Positions 1 through 9,205 of a stretch of 24,423 nucleotides of DNA are shown piece by piece. Numbering within the stretch: the first letter of the stretch is position 1; each line of letters opens with the position of its first letter. Source of the stretch: Syntrophaceae bacterium UBA4778 (GTDB lineage: Bacteria > Desulfobacterota > Syntrophia > Syntrophales > UBA4778). The notes below the pieces were generated by a model. The model did no database searches. It was not told where the DNA came from and saw only the letters and a list, made by a program, of their open reading frames with translations. The position numbers were made by a program, and so were the translations under genes. The DNA lies in contig DHHG01000335.1 in assembly GCA_002403175.1 (NCBI GenBank), positions 1 through 24,423 on the forward strand. Direction: 5' to 3'.

Positions 1-293
1 AGCTTCTTTAGAAACCGCTCGATCTGTTTTCGGGTACCGATGACGATTGCATCTGTCCGTTCAAGACTGCAATCCACAGTTCCCCTTGCAACGGCGACAT
101 CGCCGCCAATGGAGAGCATCTCCTGTTTGAGTATATTCGCCACTTTGCTTTCAATGCCTTCCAGCAGCACATTGGCATTCACCATCTTTGGCGACATGGA
201 TTCTATTCCGTAAGCCTCCACGCCTATTCTGAGCAAAGAATCGACTGCCTGTTGTCGAGATGAAATCTGTATTATTCTTGGGTTATGATTCAT
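1..293 (-). CDS. folP: Dihydropteroate synthase, N-terminal part (runs off window)
   Basis: Reading leftwards from an ATG at 293 gives 97 residues with no stop before the window edge, so the rest of the gene lies outside. The protein begins MNHNPRIIQI. It contains ANILKQEMLSIGGDVAVARG (residues 52-71) and later TDAIVIGTRKQIERF, which I recognise as the N-terminal extension seen before the pterin-binding barrel in many deltaproteobacterial, clostridial and archaeal dihydropteroate synthases. The enzyme condenses p-aminobenzoate with a dihydropterin diphosphate in folate synthesis. No strong Shine-Dalgarno sequence precedes the ATG, so the start is only the best available. ftsH followed by folP is a common order, but here a terminator separates the two, so folP may need its own promoter. 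The catalytic domain is not visible. Confidence 0.85.
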   Translation of the reverse strand, partial: MNHNPRIIQISSRQQAVDSLLRIGVEAYGIESMSPKMVNANVLLEGIESKVANILKQEMLSIGGDVAVARGTVDCSLERTDAIVIGTRKQIERFLKK

Positions 294-361
294 ACCAGCA
301 CGCCGGGAATTAAATTGGATGGGGTTGTACTGTGTTGACTTCTCTCTACAATGCCTAGAGA

Positions 362-398
362 TAAAAAAAAATGGGTGAAAAAACTTTCACCCATTTTG
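362..398 (-). terminator. Intrinsic terminator after ftsH
   Basis: A perfect 10-bp inverted repeat (ATGGGTGAAA at 371-380 with TTTCACCCAT at 385-394) encloses a 4-base loop. Read on the minus strand it runs directly into at least eight T residues. It lies 10 bases past the ftsH stop codon, which fits a rho-independent terminator for leftward transcription. Further A-T pairs extend the stem on both sides. Confidence 0.9.
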
Positions 399-407
399 AA
401 ATAATAT

Positions 408-2228
408 TTACGCAGCAGAGAATTCCTGCGGTCCTCCTTGGACCCTCATATTGATAATCGAATCGAGTTCATCGGCATTCAAGACCTCTTTTTCCAGCAA
501 TTCGCCTGCTATACGGTTGAGAATTTCCAGATTATCCATGAGAATTTTCTTGGCCTTTTCGTAATTGGAATAGACAATTCGCGAAACTTCTTCATCGATC
601 TTTTTCGCGGTTTCCTCACTGTAATCCTTGTGAGTTGCAAATTCGCGACCCAGGAATATCTGATCCTCCTTTTTTCCGTAACTGAGCGGCCCCATCGTTT
701 CGCTCATTCCCCATTCACAGACCATCTTTCTGGAAATCTCCGTGGCTCTTTCGATATCATTGCCCGATCCGGTCGTGAAGTCCTTCATGACAATCTCCTC
801 GGCCGCCCTTCCACCGAGCAGGATAGCGATATTGTTCATCAGATATTCTCTCGGATAGGTATGCATTTCGTTGGTCGGCAACTGCTGAGTCAGTCCGAGG
901 GCTCTACCACGCGGGATAATGGTTATCTTGTGGATCGGATCGGTACCCGGGAGCATTTTGGCTACAAGGGCGTGACCCGATTCGTGATAGGCAGTTACCT
1001 TCTTTTCATGATCACTGATAACCATGCTTTTTCGTTCCGTTCCCATGAGCACTTTGTCTTTCGCGTACTCGAAATCGGCCATGCTCACCTTGTCTTTATT
1101 AAGCCGGGCCGCATTCAGGGCAGCCTCATTGACCAAGTTTTCGATATCCGCACCGGAGAATCCCGGGGTTCCTCTAGCCAGAACACCGAAATCAACCTGT
1201 CCGTCCAAAGGCGTTTTCTTCGCATGGACTTCAAATATCTTTTCTCGGCCTCTTACATCAGGAAGTGGCACAACTACCTGCCGATCGAATCTTCCCGGCC
1301 TGAGAAGAGCCGGATCAAGAACGTCCGGACGGTTTGTGGCAGAAACGAGAATGACTCCCTCATTGGATTCGAATCCGTCCATTTCGACCAGTAATTGATT
1401 GAGGGTTTGTTCGCGCTCGTCATGTCCGCCTCCCAAACCGGCACCGCGATGTCGGCCGACAGCATCAATTTCATCGATAAAGATGATGCAGGGGGCACTT
1501 CTTTTGCCCTGGTTGAAAAGATCGCGGACACGGGATGCACCGACCCCGACAAACATTTCCACGAAATCGGACCCGCTGATCGTAAAGAAAGCGACATCCG
1601 CCTCGCCGGCAATGGCTCTGGCCAGAAGCGTTTTCCCCGTACCGGGCGCGCCTACCAGAAGGACGCCTTTCGGAATCCTTCCCCCGAGGCGGGTAAACTT
1701 CTTTGGATCGCGCAGGAATTCCACTATTTCCTTCAGTTCGGCTTTGGCTTCTTCGATGCCTGCAACATCATCAAAGGTGACCCGTTTGCTTTTTTCATTC
1801 ATGAGTCGAGCACGGCTTTTTCCAAAGGCCATCGCCTTTCCGCCTCCGGCCTGCATCTGTCGCATAAAGAAGATCCAGACACCGATCAGAAGAAGGGTCG
1901 GGAACCAGGAAACAAGGACAGTCATATACCAGGGCGATTCCTCTGAAGGTTTCGCAGCAATCCGAACACCCTTTTCCCTCAGATGAGGGACAAGGGAAAC
2001 ATCCTTCGGAGCATAGGTTTTGAAATTCTTTCCCCCTTGCATGCTGCCGAAAATATTCTCACCCTGAATGGTAACTTCCACAACCTGGCCCTTATCGACC
2101 GCAGTGACAAAATCACTGAAGATCAGCTCTTCCCTGGCACTACGCGGTTGATTGAACATATGGTAGAGCAGAATAAAAATAAGGCTGATAACCAGCCATA
2201 ATGCGATATTTTTTTGCAATGAACTCAA
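408..2228 (-). CDS. ftsH: ATP-dependent zinc metalloprotease FtsH
   Basis: Membrane-anchored AAA+ protease that degrades misfolded membrane proteins and short-lived regulators. The 606-residue length is normal for the family. A first membrane segment lies near residues 8-24 and a second near 103-122, with a periplasmic loop between them. The AAA module has Walker A GAPGTGKT (193-200), Walker B IIFIDE (248-253) and the second region of homology [18 protein letters not shown] (299-316). The zinc site is HESGH (415-419) with Asp491 in SGNDIERAT as likely third ligand. The start is TTG: the tract AAAGGAGAG at 2246-2238 sits 9 bases before TTG 2228, which is good spacing, and the protein then begins at the usual place before the first membrane helix. 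It follows tilS after a 217-base gap that contains a dyad repeat, so it probably has its own control. Confidence 0.97.
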   Translation of the reverse strand: MSSLQKNIALWLVISLIFILLYHMFNQPRSAREELIFSDFVTAVDKGQVVEVTIQGENIFGSMQGGKNFKTYAPKDVSLVPHLREKGVRIAAKPSEESPWYMTVLVSWFPTLLLIGVWIFFMRQMQAGGGKAMAFGKSRARLMNEKSKRVTFDDVAGIEEAKAELKEIVEFLRDPKKFTRLGGRIPKGVLLVGAPGTGKTLLARAIAGEADVAFFTISGSDFVEMFVGVGASRVRDLFNQGKRSAPCIIFIDEIDAVGRHRGAGLGGGHDEREQTLNQLLVEMDGFESNEGVILVSATNRPDVLDPALLRPGRFDRQVVVPLPDVRGREKIFEVHAKKTPLDGQVDFGVLARGTPGFSGADIENLVNEAALNAARLNKDKVSMADFEYAKDKVLMGTERKSMVISDHEKKVTAYHESGHALVAKMLPGTDPIHKITIIPRGRALGLTQQLPTNEMHTYPREYLMNNIAILLGGRAAEEIVMKDFTTGSGNDIERATEISRKMVCEWGMSETMGPLSYGKKEDQIFLGREFATHKDYSEETAKKIDEEVSRIVYSNYEKAKKILMDNLEILNRIAGELLEKEVLNADELDSIINMRVQGGPQEFSAA

Positions 2229-2237
2229 AACTTTTTA

Positions 2238-2246
2238 CTCTCCTTT
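2238..2246 (-). promoter_or_regulatory. Ribosome binding site deciding the TTG start of ftsH
   Basis: AAAGGAGAG on the minus strand lies 9 bases upstream of the TTG at 2228. No ATG or GTG lies closer, so this site supports initiation at TTG. Confidence 0.75.
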
Positions 2247-2340
2247 AATCGAAGCGAAATATCTTCGGTGCAGCCCGTCCAATCCGCAAATTGCAATGGA
2301 CAGGTGAATGCGACAAAAATTCTGATTGGTCCGGGACTGC

Positions 2341-2375
2341 TTCCGTAAAGAGTCCTTGTAACACTTTTTACGGAA
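2341..2375 (-). repeat. Operator-like dyad upstream of ftsH
   Basis: TTCCGTAAA (2341-2349) and TTTACGGAA (2367-2375) are perfect inverted 9-mers. Inward of a one-base mismatch the arms gain AGT/ACT, leaving a central spacer of 9 bases. It lies about 115-145 bases upstream of the ftsH start, in the 217-base gap after tilS. No T tract follows, so it is not an obvious terminator. The arm and 9-base spacer layout resembles the CIRCE operator of HrcA, but the arm sequence is different. I found no convincing -10/-35 pair beside it. Confidence 0.5.
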
Positions 2376-2445
2376 TTCCTCTTTTTTTCCTCGAATTCTG
2401 AACTGCGGAAAAACCGTATCTTTTTATACCATTTTCGAAATGATT

Positions 2446-3876
2446 TCAAATGATTTCTACTTTTAAAATTCTCTTCGTCCCTTCCGTAACCATGGCTTTA
2501 TCGCTCAATCTCATTCCGATGATCCATAGGACACTGTCCCTGTCGACCAGAAGGGGTATCTGCGGCCTGCGAAAACGGGCAATCTTGGCATCAATGAAAA
2601 AATCGCTGATTTTCTTGGTTCCCGTCATTCCTGCAGGCCGGATCCGGTCACCCGGCAAGACATTCCGGATCACGAGAGGAAACGATAACCTATCATAATC
2701 AAAAAGGATTAACCTGGACCTGTCTTTCAGCCGTCCTCCTGTTTTCTCCCAATCTTCCTTCCGCATCATTTCAAACTTTATTTTGAATCCGACAGGCAGG
2801 TCGATAATGCCGGGGATAACTGCTTCCATGCAAAAGCCGGCCTTTTCGGGAGATAAGAGATCTGTCCTGTTCGTATTCCTGCGGGAGAAAAGAAGAGATC
2901 CATATTCACGATAGATACGGATCCCGAAGGGCAGGTCCAAACGCCCGCTTGGGCTATCTCCGGCGGCAAGATCCAGGACCGATCGAACGTGGGCATAACT
3001 GATACCTTTCTCCCCCGGCGTGAGCCTTAGAACGACTGTTTTCACAATTCTTCTTTGCAGAGCGGGATGGCAGGACAAAAGGGATGCAATATCAACTTTC
3101 ATCTTCTCAAGAGCCTTATCAAGGCCCCATTTTTCGAGAACCCTGTCCACAGCCTGTTTCAGGTAATCGTTTTCCAGAGCGGCAATTTCGGCCATACGAC
3201 TCATATTGTCTGAAAAGGCAGGATTATAATCCTTTTCAATCAAGGGAATCAGATTGCGGCGTAAACGATTCCGCAGGAATTGATCCGATTCATTCGAACT
3301 GTCGATGACCGTGGTCAGTTTCTCTTTTTTAATAAACTCCGCTATTTCGCTTCGCCGAACTTCCAAAAGAGGTCGGATAAAAATCCCGTTCCGATTGGGA
3401 AGAATGCCTTTTAATCCTTCCATTCCGGTTCCCCTCAGGATATTGATGAGAACCGTTTCAACCTGATCATCCTGATGATGGCCGAGGGCTATTTTCGTAA
3501 ATCCCTTATCTTTACAAACCTTTATCAGGAACTTATATCTTTCTTCACGGCAGAGGTCCTCCGCCGAAACGCCTCCTTTCAGCAATTCAGGAATTCTAAT
3601 TTTTTTGCTGACTACCTCCAGATGAAGAGTCTCTCCCAGAGTTCTAACGAAATCCTCATCCCGATCCGATTCAACACCTCGCATTCCATGGTTCAGATGG
3701 GCAAGGAGGAGCTCAAGTCGGTACTCTGCAACCAGCATCGTCAGCAGTTTTAAAAGACAGACCGAATCGGGTCCCCCTGAGACAGCGACCACGACCCGAT
3801 CCCCCATACTCAGAAGATCGTATTTACGTACAGTTCCTTTTATTTTATCCAGCATGTAATTCAGATCATATATCAT
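2446..3876 (-). CDS. tilS: tRNA(Ile)-lysidine synthetase
   Basis: Modifies C34 of the CAU-anticodon tRNA(Ile) to lysidine using ATP and lysine, so that AUA is read as isoleucine. The PP-loop motif SGGPDS is at residues 33-38, and the N-terminal ATP-pyrophosphatase domain carries on with LAHLNHGMRG and ALGHHQDDQVET. The C-terminal TilS domain has the expected FPLVIRNVLPGDRIRP and KKISDFFIDAKI segments. The open frame extends to a TTG at 3909, but the ATG at 3876 is a better start: AAAGGA lies about 9 bases upstream and the product begins MIYDLNYMLDKI, giving 476 residues, a normal length. That ribosome binding site overlaps the stop codon of the activase gene (3892-3890), which suggests translational coupling to it. 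A gap then separates tilS from ftsH. Confidence 0.95.
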   Translation of the reverse strand: MIYDLNYMLDKIKGTVRKYDLLSMGDRVVVAVSGGPDSVCLLKLLTMLVAEYRLELLLAHLNHGMRGVESDRDEDFVRTLGETLHLEVVSKKIRIPELLKGGVSAEDLCREERYKFLIKVCKDKGFTKIALGHHQDDQVETVLINILRGTGMEGLKGILPNRNGIFIRPLLEVRRSEIAEFIKKEKLTTVIDSSNESDQFLRNRLRRNLIPLIEKDYNPAFSDNMSRMAEIAALENDYLKQAVDRVLEKWGLDKALEKMKVDIASLLSCHPALQRRIVKTVVLRLTPGEKGISYAHVRSVLDLAAGDSPSGRLDLPFGIRIYREYGSLLFSRRNTNRTDLLSPEKAGFCMEAVIPGIIDLPVGFKIKFEMMRKEDWEKTGGRLKDRSRLILFDYDRLSFPLVIRNVLPGDRIRPAGMTGTKKISDFFIDAKIARFRRPQIPLLVDRDSVLWIIGMRLSDKAMVTEGTKRILKVEII

Positions 3877-3889
3877 CGGGAATTTTCCT

Positions 3890-6800
3890 TTACGACTCGC
3901 CGTTCCCAAGTCCCCTTATACGTTGCATTTCCCGATGCACCCTTCTGGCCTGCAACATGAAAGATTCCAGCTTGGCTGTAATGATCAGCGGAAAGGCGTT
4001 TCCGTCGCTTTCAATTGCTAGAAACGGAAGCTCCTGCAGATCTTTAAATTTGGACATCTCATGAATACCTTTTTTTCCGGTCGCAATTTTCCCCTCCCTG
4101 TTCATCTCCATCGCCAGTACAGCTTCGGCAATCCTGTTCGGCATGCAGCCGAACGGGCCGATGGCGATTACACCGCAGTAATGCTCCAGAATATCGTGTA
4201 AAGATGCTCCAACCGTCAACACTGCCTCTCCAGTCAATTCGGGGTTGATGAGATGCCCGATATGCCGGATGATCGTGTCTACATCCTCCATTCTGTAAAA
4301 ATACAATCCTGAACCGGCCAGGGTCTTTTTTAAAATATGTTCATAACGGCGCATAAAAAGCGAACGCAAGTAGATAGAAAATCGCTTTTTAAGACTTTCG
4401 CTCTCACGCCCCAAACCTTTCAGACAACACCAATCCGTATAATATATCCATTCGACAAGACTTGCCACTTTTGTTGCAAATCCATTTTCAGCCAGTTTCT
4501 CTACAATGAACTGCCGGGACAGATTATCATTCCGGACAAAAATTTCTCCGGAAAGCAAAACTGTCGGCGTCGCTTCCAGCTTTCGATGCACTTTGATGCA
4601 GCTGAGATCCTGCGCTATCTTTTTCAGAATTGGAATCAGGTCCTTGAAAGGAATATTTTTCTCCAATAACCGGATAATCCGGTCCCATCCTGCCTCGAAT
4701 CGATCCCTCGCATCTTTCAGATCGACTGCATTGGCCAGAATGACAGAATAGATGTCCTGCATGATATCGGCGAGAATAATTCCAGTGAAAATATTCCGGG
4801 TAATCCCTTGGGACGTCCCGATATCAAGGTAACTATTTTCAGCGGAAAGTGACATCAGGGCGACATCGCGCAGCTTCTGCCGCCTGATCAGATCATTCAT
4901 GAAGGATGAATACTGGCCGAAACGGCACGGGCCGGAAGCTGTCGGCATGAAATAAAGAACCAATTCATCTTCGTCGGTTCTATTCTGCAAATAGTTCAGG
5001 AGAGTACCGGTCGTAAGTTGCAAGGGAAGGCATTCTTTACAGCTCGTATTTGCTCTGCCTATCTTAAGTACATTCAGATCCGAAGGAGGAAGCGCGGTCG
5101 AGCGGATCCCCATCCCTCTGAACACAGCCGCACCGGACTCGTTGATCAGCCGTCCCATGGATGGAAAGACGAGATGGACATGAGGATCGACCAGTGCATA
5201 ATTCCTTCCTCGGGAATCGACAAACTTGCGTTTGTTCTCGTCAAAGTAAGCCGATTCAAAATCCTGCTCACCCTTGTTCTCATTCAATCCGCCCAGCCTT
5301 TCGAGTTCACGATAATTTTTGATAATATCTATGAATGCTTCGATTCGGGTCTCAAGTCCCGCATCCGCCACATGACTGTCCAATTCAAGGATGAGAAATG
5401 GTTTTCTACCCATTTTATCGCGAACATTTCCCACCAGAAAGGAATCGGGCCCACATGAAAAATTAGTTATATAGCACCCGAAAAGGCGAGGATTATCGGC
5501 GATGAAGGAGGCCCCTTTCAGAATGGATTGGCCCGAAGACCAATACATTTGCTGCTCCAGTTCCTTGCCCTCGATCGGCAGAAAATCACAGGGGACAACG
5601 GGGATACCTCGCGATGCGAATTTATGGGGAATCCCCATGTGCATTTCCGGAACATACGCATTGTAGGTCCTTCCCAGCAATACAATTCCAAAGCCATCGG
5701 GATTTCTGTCCAGATATTCCAGAAAGCGAGTCCCTTCCCTCTTCATTTCCCGGAAAACTTCGTGCTGAACCGAAATGGCTTTTGCGTAGGCCTTTTTTGC
5801 CCTGGAACTGGAAACCTTGAGGCTCCTGGATATAGAAGTGAAAGATTTCTGCGCAGATCCCAAACCCTCTGAAAAATCCAGAACGGTCTCGATTAATTTT
5901 TTTTCATCCAGGATTTTCCGGAAGACCGGATGTTTTTTGAACGCGCTCTTTAAATAATAGGGTTCGGCCTGACAGACAGGACAGGTTGTGCTCCTTTTCT
6001 GCCCCTCCTGCAGTTGCAGCCCCTTCACGTGCGGAATGAAAAGATATTGCGGTTCAAATTTCAACAGATTAAAGAGATACCCGTGGGCTATTTCCGCCGG
6101 ATAGCAGAAGGGCGCGCCTTTGTAATCCATCCCTTCCTGCTCCGCAAGTTCCGCCAATTTAACCTTGAAACCGAGATTGGTAAAAAAATGGTAATAAAGG
6201 GGGTAGAAAAGATTGGTCAGGAAAGATTTGTTAATGCCGATGGTGGACGCATTTTTCGGAACGGATTCCGAATCTGAACCTGGAATTCCGGATGATTGCC
6301 GGTTGTCGACATATTTTTGAAAGACCAACCTTTCGAATGAGGCTACATAATTCAATTGCTCGGAATCAATCTTCACGTCCGAACGGATATTGTACCATCT
6401 GTTGCAGGCTCCCCCGAAAGGATAGACCTTTCCTTCCAGTCTGATCCTGGCAATTTCACATTTTCGATCACATTTCTCCTTGCCGCCGTTACAGACAAAG
6501 GGTTCCTCGTATACAATCTCTCTTTTCTTCAACTCCGATATGGAAAAAAGGGATGGCCTTATCAGGCCCAACTGCATCCGGCGCTTCACTTCCAGTGCAA
6601 CACCAAACGCCCCCAGCAGACCTGGATCGGGAGGCACGATGATCCGGTTGCCGGTCAGAGCAGCCATTGCCATCGGAACCGCTTTGTTATAGCACACGCC
6701 CCCCTGCATGAAGATTTTTCTTCCGACCGGCCTGTTTCCCCTCACCCTGCTGTTGTAATTCATGGCAATCGAATAGACCAGTCCGGCTATGATATCCTCT

Positions 6801-8260
6801 TTCTGAATCCCTTCGTGAAAGGCGCTTTTGATGTCACTGCTGATAAAGGCCGCACACTGATCATTGAAATTGGGAGGATTCTCTCCTGTCAAGGCTTTTC
6901 CCGCGATCTGCTCCGTTTTGATGCCTAAAGATTCCTTAGCCGCCTCTTCCAGAAATGATCCCGTTCCGGCACTGCAGGCATCGTTCATGGCATAGTCAGT
7001 CGGAACTCCATTGACCAGGAAGGTATATTTGGCATCCTGACCGCCTATCTCCAGAATCGTATCGACCTCCGGATCGTAATAACTTGCAGCAGAGGCATGG
7101 GCGATGATCTCGTTGATGACTCCGCTGGTCATGGCATGGAGACCGGCTATCTGTCTTCCTGAACCGGTAACACCCAGGCCGATGATATTTCTTTTTTCTT
7201 TCGCTTGCATCAACTGGCATTCAAGTTCCTGATAGCAGGCTCTGGAGGCCCGGATCGGATCTCCGTTTGTCCTCAGGTATACAGAGGCAAGGACGCGATC
7301 ATCAGACATTCTCATTACGACGGCCTTTGTTGTCGTGGAGCCTACGTCCAGGCCGATGATGCAGTCCGCATTCCCGCTTTCTTTTTCATTCAGCGCAAAC
7401 CTGAAATCAACCAGATTTTCAGAATCCCGCAAGGGAGGAAGATAGGAAAACGTCCGGCTTTCCCGCTTGAATATCCGATCGGCACGAAACGGAATGGTTT
7501 CGTTTTCCAAAGCCCAATACCCGGCTCCAAGCGCTTCGAAATACGGCGCCTCTTCCGGTATGATCAGATTGGCTATCTCGGATCTTAAATATTCCATCAT
7601 GATTTTGTTCCTGGAGGTACCTCCGATCACCATGATGTTTCGTTTCGGGAGACGTCTTAATATCTCAAGGACCTTGCCGGACATCATGCGGCACAGGCCC
7701 GAGGCGATTCTCTCTTTTTCAATTCCTTTGTTCAGGGCATGGGTGCAATCACTTTTGCAAAAAACACTGCATCGTCCGGAAACCTTATATGGTTTCTCGT
7801 GGCATTCAAATTCAACGGCCTCGTCCAATGTTATGCCCATACGGCGGAGCTGCTGGACATAAAAATCTCCGGTACCGGATGCACACTTATTTCCCGTTTG
7901 GATGGAACATATCTTTCCATCCGCCCCGATCACATAGACGAGGAAATTTTCTCCTCCTGCGCTCACTACCGCATTTAATTTTTCAAATTTCGAATTGACA
8001 TTGGATAGGGCAGTCTCGACGGCTTCCGGCTCGGAAATCGACGAGAGGTTTAGAAAATGTCTGAATTTCCGTCCAGTTACCGCTACCCTGATTCCGTTCT
8101 TCATATCAAATGAGGAGAGGGCCTCCGCTACGGCGTCCCGGGGATTTCCATTATGAGGATTCAGGTATACTTCCGATATTTCCTTTTTTCCATTTCCCTT
8201 GTTCACGATTTTCACGGCGGAAATTGTTGTCGCGCCAATGCAAATACCAAGCGATGTCAA
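3890..8260 (-). CDS. Fused double acyl-CoA dehydratase activase with DUF2229 and HgdB-like regions
   Basis: A 1456-residue cytoplasmic protein; residue numbers below count from the GTG at 8269. Residues 7-255 form a first BadF/BcrA-type ATPase domain. Its first phosphate motif is degenerate (GICIGATT, where active enzymes have Asp), but it keeps Cys at NKCASGTG and GRCSVFCKSDC. Residues 303-560 form a second, canonical domain with GLDVGSTTTKAV, EIGGQDAK, NDACSAGTGSF and NDQCAAF; the Cys residues would hold the bridging [4Fe-4S] cluster. A Cys group (593, 600, 604, 622) leads into a DUF2229 region (about 675-900). The C-terminal part (about 1020-1440) resembles the HgdB-type dehydratase component and includes TSCKEC, GPCRFGQY and GPFGCMPNRIAE. 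Activases use ATP to drive low-potential electrons into radical dehydratases or benzoyl-CoA-type reductases; the substrate here is unknown. Start: the open frame begins at GTG 8269, but GGGGAGG abuts that codon, whereas TTG 8260 has normal spacing. Confidence 0.9.
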   Translation of the reverse strand: MTSLGICIGATTISAVKIVNKGNGKKEISEVYLNPHNGNPRDAVAEALSSFDMKNGIRVAVTGRKFRHFLNLSSISEPEAVETALSNVNSKFEKLNAVVSAGGENFLVYVIGADGKICSIQTGNKCASGTGDFYVQQLRRMGITLDEAVEFECHEKPYKVSGRCSVFCKSDCTHALNKGIEKERIASGLCRMMSGKVLEILRRLPKRNIMVIGGTSRNKIMMEYLRSEIANLIIPEEAPYFEALGAGYWALENETIPFRADRIFKRESRTFSYLPPLRDSENLVDFRFALNEKESGNADCIIGLDVGSTTTKAVVMRMSDDRVLASVYLRTNGDPIRASRACYQELECQLMQAKEKRNIIGLGVTGSGRQIAGLHAMTSGVINEIIAHASAASYYDPEVDTILEIGGQDAKYTFLVNGVPTDYAMNDACSAGTGSFLEEAAKESLGIKTEQIAGKALTGENPPNFNDQCAAFISSDIKSAFHEGIQKEDIIAGLVYSIAMNYNSRVRGNRPVGRKIFMQGGVCYNKAVPMAMAALTGNRIIVPPDPGLLGAFGVALEVKRRMQLGLIRPSLFSISELKKREIVYEEPFVCNGGKEKCDRKCEIARIRLEGKVYPFGGACNRWYNIRSDVKIDSEQLNYVASFERLVFQKYVDNRQSSGIPGSDSESVPKNASTIGINKSFLTNLFYPLYYHFFTNLGFKVKLAELAEQEGMDYKGAPFCYPAEIAHGYLFNLLKFEPQYLFIPHVKGLQLQEGQKRSTTCPVCQAEPYYLKSAFKKHPVFRKILDEKKLIETVLDFSEGLGSAQKSFTSISRSLKVSSSRAKKAYAKAISVQHEVFREMKREGTRFLEYLDRNPDGFGIVLLGRTYNAYVPEMHMGIPHKFASRGIPVVPCDFLPIEGKELEQQMYWSSGQSILKGASFIADNPRLFGCYITNFSCGPDSFLVGNVRDKMGRKPFLILELDSHVADAGLETRIEAFIDIIKNYRELERLGGLNENKGEQDFESAYFDENKRKFVDSRGRNYALVDPHVHLVFPSMGRLINESGAAVFRGMGIRSTALPPSDLNVLKIGRANTSCKECLPLQLTTGTLLNYLQNRTDEDELVLYFMPTASGPCRFGQYSSFMNDLIRRQKLRDVALMSLSAENSYLDIGTSQGITRNIFTGIILADIMQDIYSVILANAVDLKDARDRFEAGWDRIIRLLEKNIPFKDLIPILKKIAQDLSCIKVHRKLEATPTVLLSGEIFVRNDNLSRQFIVEKLAENGFATKVASLVEWIYYTDWCCLKGLGRESESLKKRFSIYLRSLFMRRYEHILKKTLAGSGLYFYRMEDVDTIIRHIGHLINPELTGEAVLTVGASLHDILEHYCGVIAIGPFGCMPNRIAEAVLAMEMNREGKIATGKKGIHEMSKFKDLQELPFLAIESDGNAFPLIITAKLESFMLQARRVHREMQRIRGLGNGES

Positions 8261-8402
8261 TCGAATCACCTCCCCGTAGAACCATTATCAGCAGCATTTT
8301 AAAGTGACCGAATTGGAGTGAAAATCGCTTTCCACCCCGACATTCTGAAAATTATGAATAAGACATAATAAAACCCGGCAAAGCAGTTTGATTATCCTGG
8401 TA

Positions 8403-9047
8403 TTAATAAAAGATTGATTTTATTTCGCTCAGATTCTCACAAGCAAAGTCGGGTTTGTACTTGAGCAGCGTTTCTCTTGGCGTTAATCCGTTCAGAACGG
8501 CACAGCTCCATGCACCCGCCTGCTTGGCCAGAAGGATATCATTGATGCCGTCTCCAACGACGGCTGTTCGATCCGGAGTGACGCCGTATTCTTCCACCAG
8601 CGAAATCAATAGACGATAGTCCGGCTTGCAAAAAGGATAATTGTCGCGCGCAATAACTGCATTGAAATAATTCAATATGTCCAGTGATTGTGCGATCTGT
8701 ATTGTAAACTGATACAACTTGTTTGTGACAATAAGCTTCTTTTTCGCTGAAAAGTACGTCAATACGTCACGGGCACCAGGATATAACTTGGTGCCGTCCA
8801 TCAGATGTTCTTTATAATGGTTACTGAATATCTGTACTGCCGTACTATGCAGACCTGCGGAAGCTTTACCGATTGCCCTCTCGATCAGTTTATCGGTACC
8901 GTCACCGACAAAACTGATGATCTCCTGCTCCGTATGTTCCGGCAATCCAAGCTTCCGGAGCATATGATTCACGGAACTCGCGATATCTTCACCGGAGGAA
9001 ACAAGCGTCCCGTCAAAATCAAAAATCAATAAATCTATTTCATGCAT
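8403..9047 (-). CDS. HAD-superfamily phosphatase, phosphoglycolate phosphatase-like
   Basis: A 214-residue soluble hydrolase of HAD subfamily IA. Motif I is FDFDGTL with nucleophile Asp10 and acid/base Asp12. Motif II is VTN (Thr108). Motif III Lys141 lies in FCKPDY, and motif IV is VVGDGIND with Asp166 and Asp170. An alpha-helical cap fills residues 15-85. The overall pattern matches Gph-type phosphoglycolate phosphatases, which detoxify 2-phosphoglycolate, but related enzymes such as PpaX-type pyrophosphatases look alike, so the substrate is not settled. The frame is open to a GTG at 9071; I chose ATG 9047 because it puts motif I at the usual distance from the start. Neither has a strong ribosome binding site. 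It lies 133 bases upstream of the activase on the same strand. Confidence 0.85.
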   Translation of the reverse strand: MHEIDLLIFDFDGTLVSSGEDIASSVNHMLRKLGLPEHTEQEIISFVGDGTDKLIERAIGKASAGLHSTAVQIFSNHYKEHLMDGTKLYPGARDVLTYFSAKKKLIVTNKLYQFTIQIAQSLDILNYFNAVIARDNYPFCKPDYRLLISLVEEYGVTPDRTAVVGDGINDILLAKQAGAWSCAVLNGLTPRETLLKYKPDFACENLSEIKSIFY

Positions 9048-9140
9048 ATCCACAATTGAGAAAAATAACACATTCAGTTTGAAGAATAAAGTATTTATGG
9101 TTCCGTTCTCTGATACAGCAGTGACAACACATTAATTAAA

Positions 9141-9169
9141 TTGACGAAGCGGTCTATTTTTGTTAGAAA
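9141..9169 (+). promoter_or_regulatory. Sigma70-type promoter of the pan leader
   Basis: TTGACG (9141-9146, 5 of 6 consensus) and TAGAAA (9164-9169, 4 of 6) are separated by exactly 17 bases. Initiation would fall near 9176, precisely where the bulged-A hairpin begins. The promoter reads towards the panG-like/panB genes. Confidence 0.65.
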
Positions 9170-9175
9170 AAAGAA

Positions 9176-9205
9176 TCCGCTTGGATCCTATAGGACTGAG
9201 ACGGA
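9176..9205 (+). ncRNA. Candidate pan RNA motif (structured 5' leader of pantoate genes)
   Basis: A hairpin of 12 base pairs. TCCG (9176-9179) pairs with CGGA (9202-9205); CTTGG (9180-9184) pairs with CTGAG (9196-9200) with two G-U pairs; TCC (9186-9188) pairs with GGA (9193-9195); the loop is TATA. Two adenosines are bulged, A9185 on the left and A9201 on the right. From memory, the pan motif described by comparative genomics is a stem with two highly conserved bulged adenosines in the 5' leaders of panB/panC/panD operons of Firmicutes, Chloroflexi and Deltaproteobacteria. Structure, location and lineage all agree. I could not compare it with a covariance model, and only one copy is seen although tandem copies are often described. 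Confidence 0.6.

Noticed and set aside
438..1986. Several long rightward open frames opposite ftsH
   Set aside because: They are antisense to a gene with a full set of FtsH motifs, show no recognisable domain, and lack ribosome binding sites.
2225..2449. A 74-residue leftward frame filling the tilS-ftsH gap
   Set aside because: It starts with TTG inside the tilS stop region, has no ribosome binding site, resembles nothing known, and runs through the dyad repeat and the ftsH ribosome binding site.
4337..7978. Many rightward open frames opposite the activase
   Set aside because: All lie antisense to one continuous, motif-rich 1456-residue protein and read as shadow frames.
8270..8402. Possible promoter for the activase (TTGCCG with CATAAT)
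   Set aside because: The spacer is 19 bases and the -35 match is poor; not enough to annotate.
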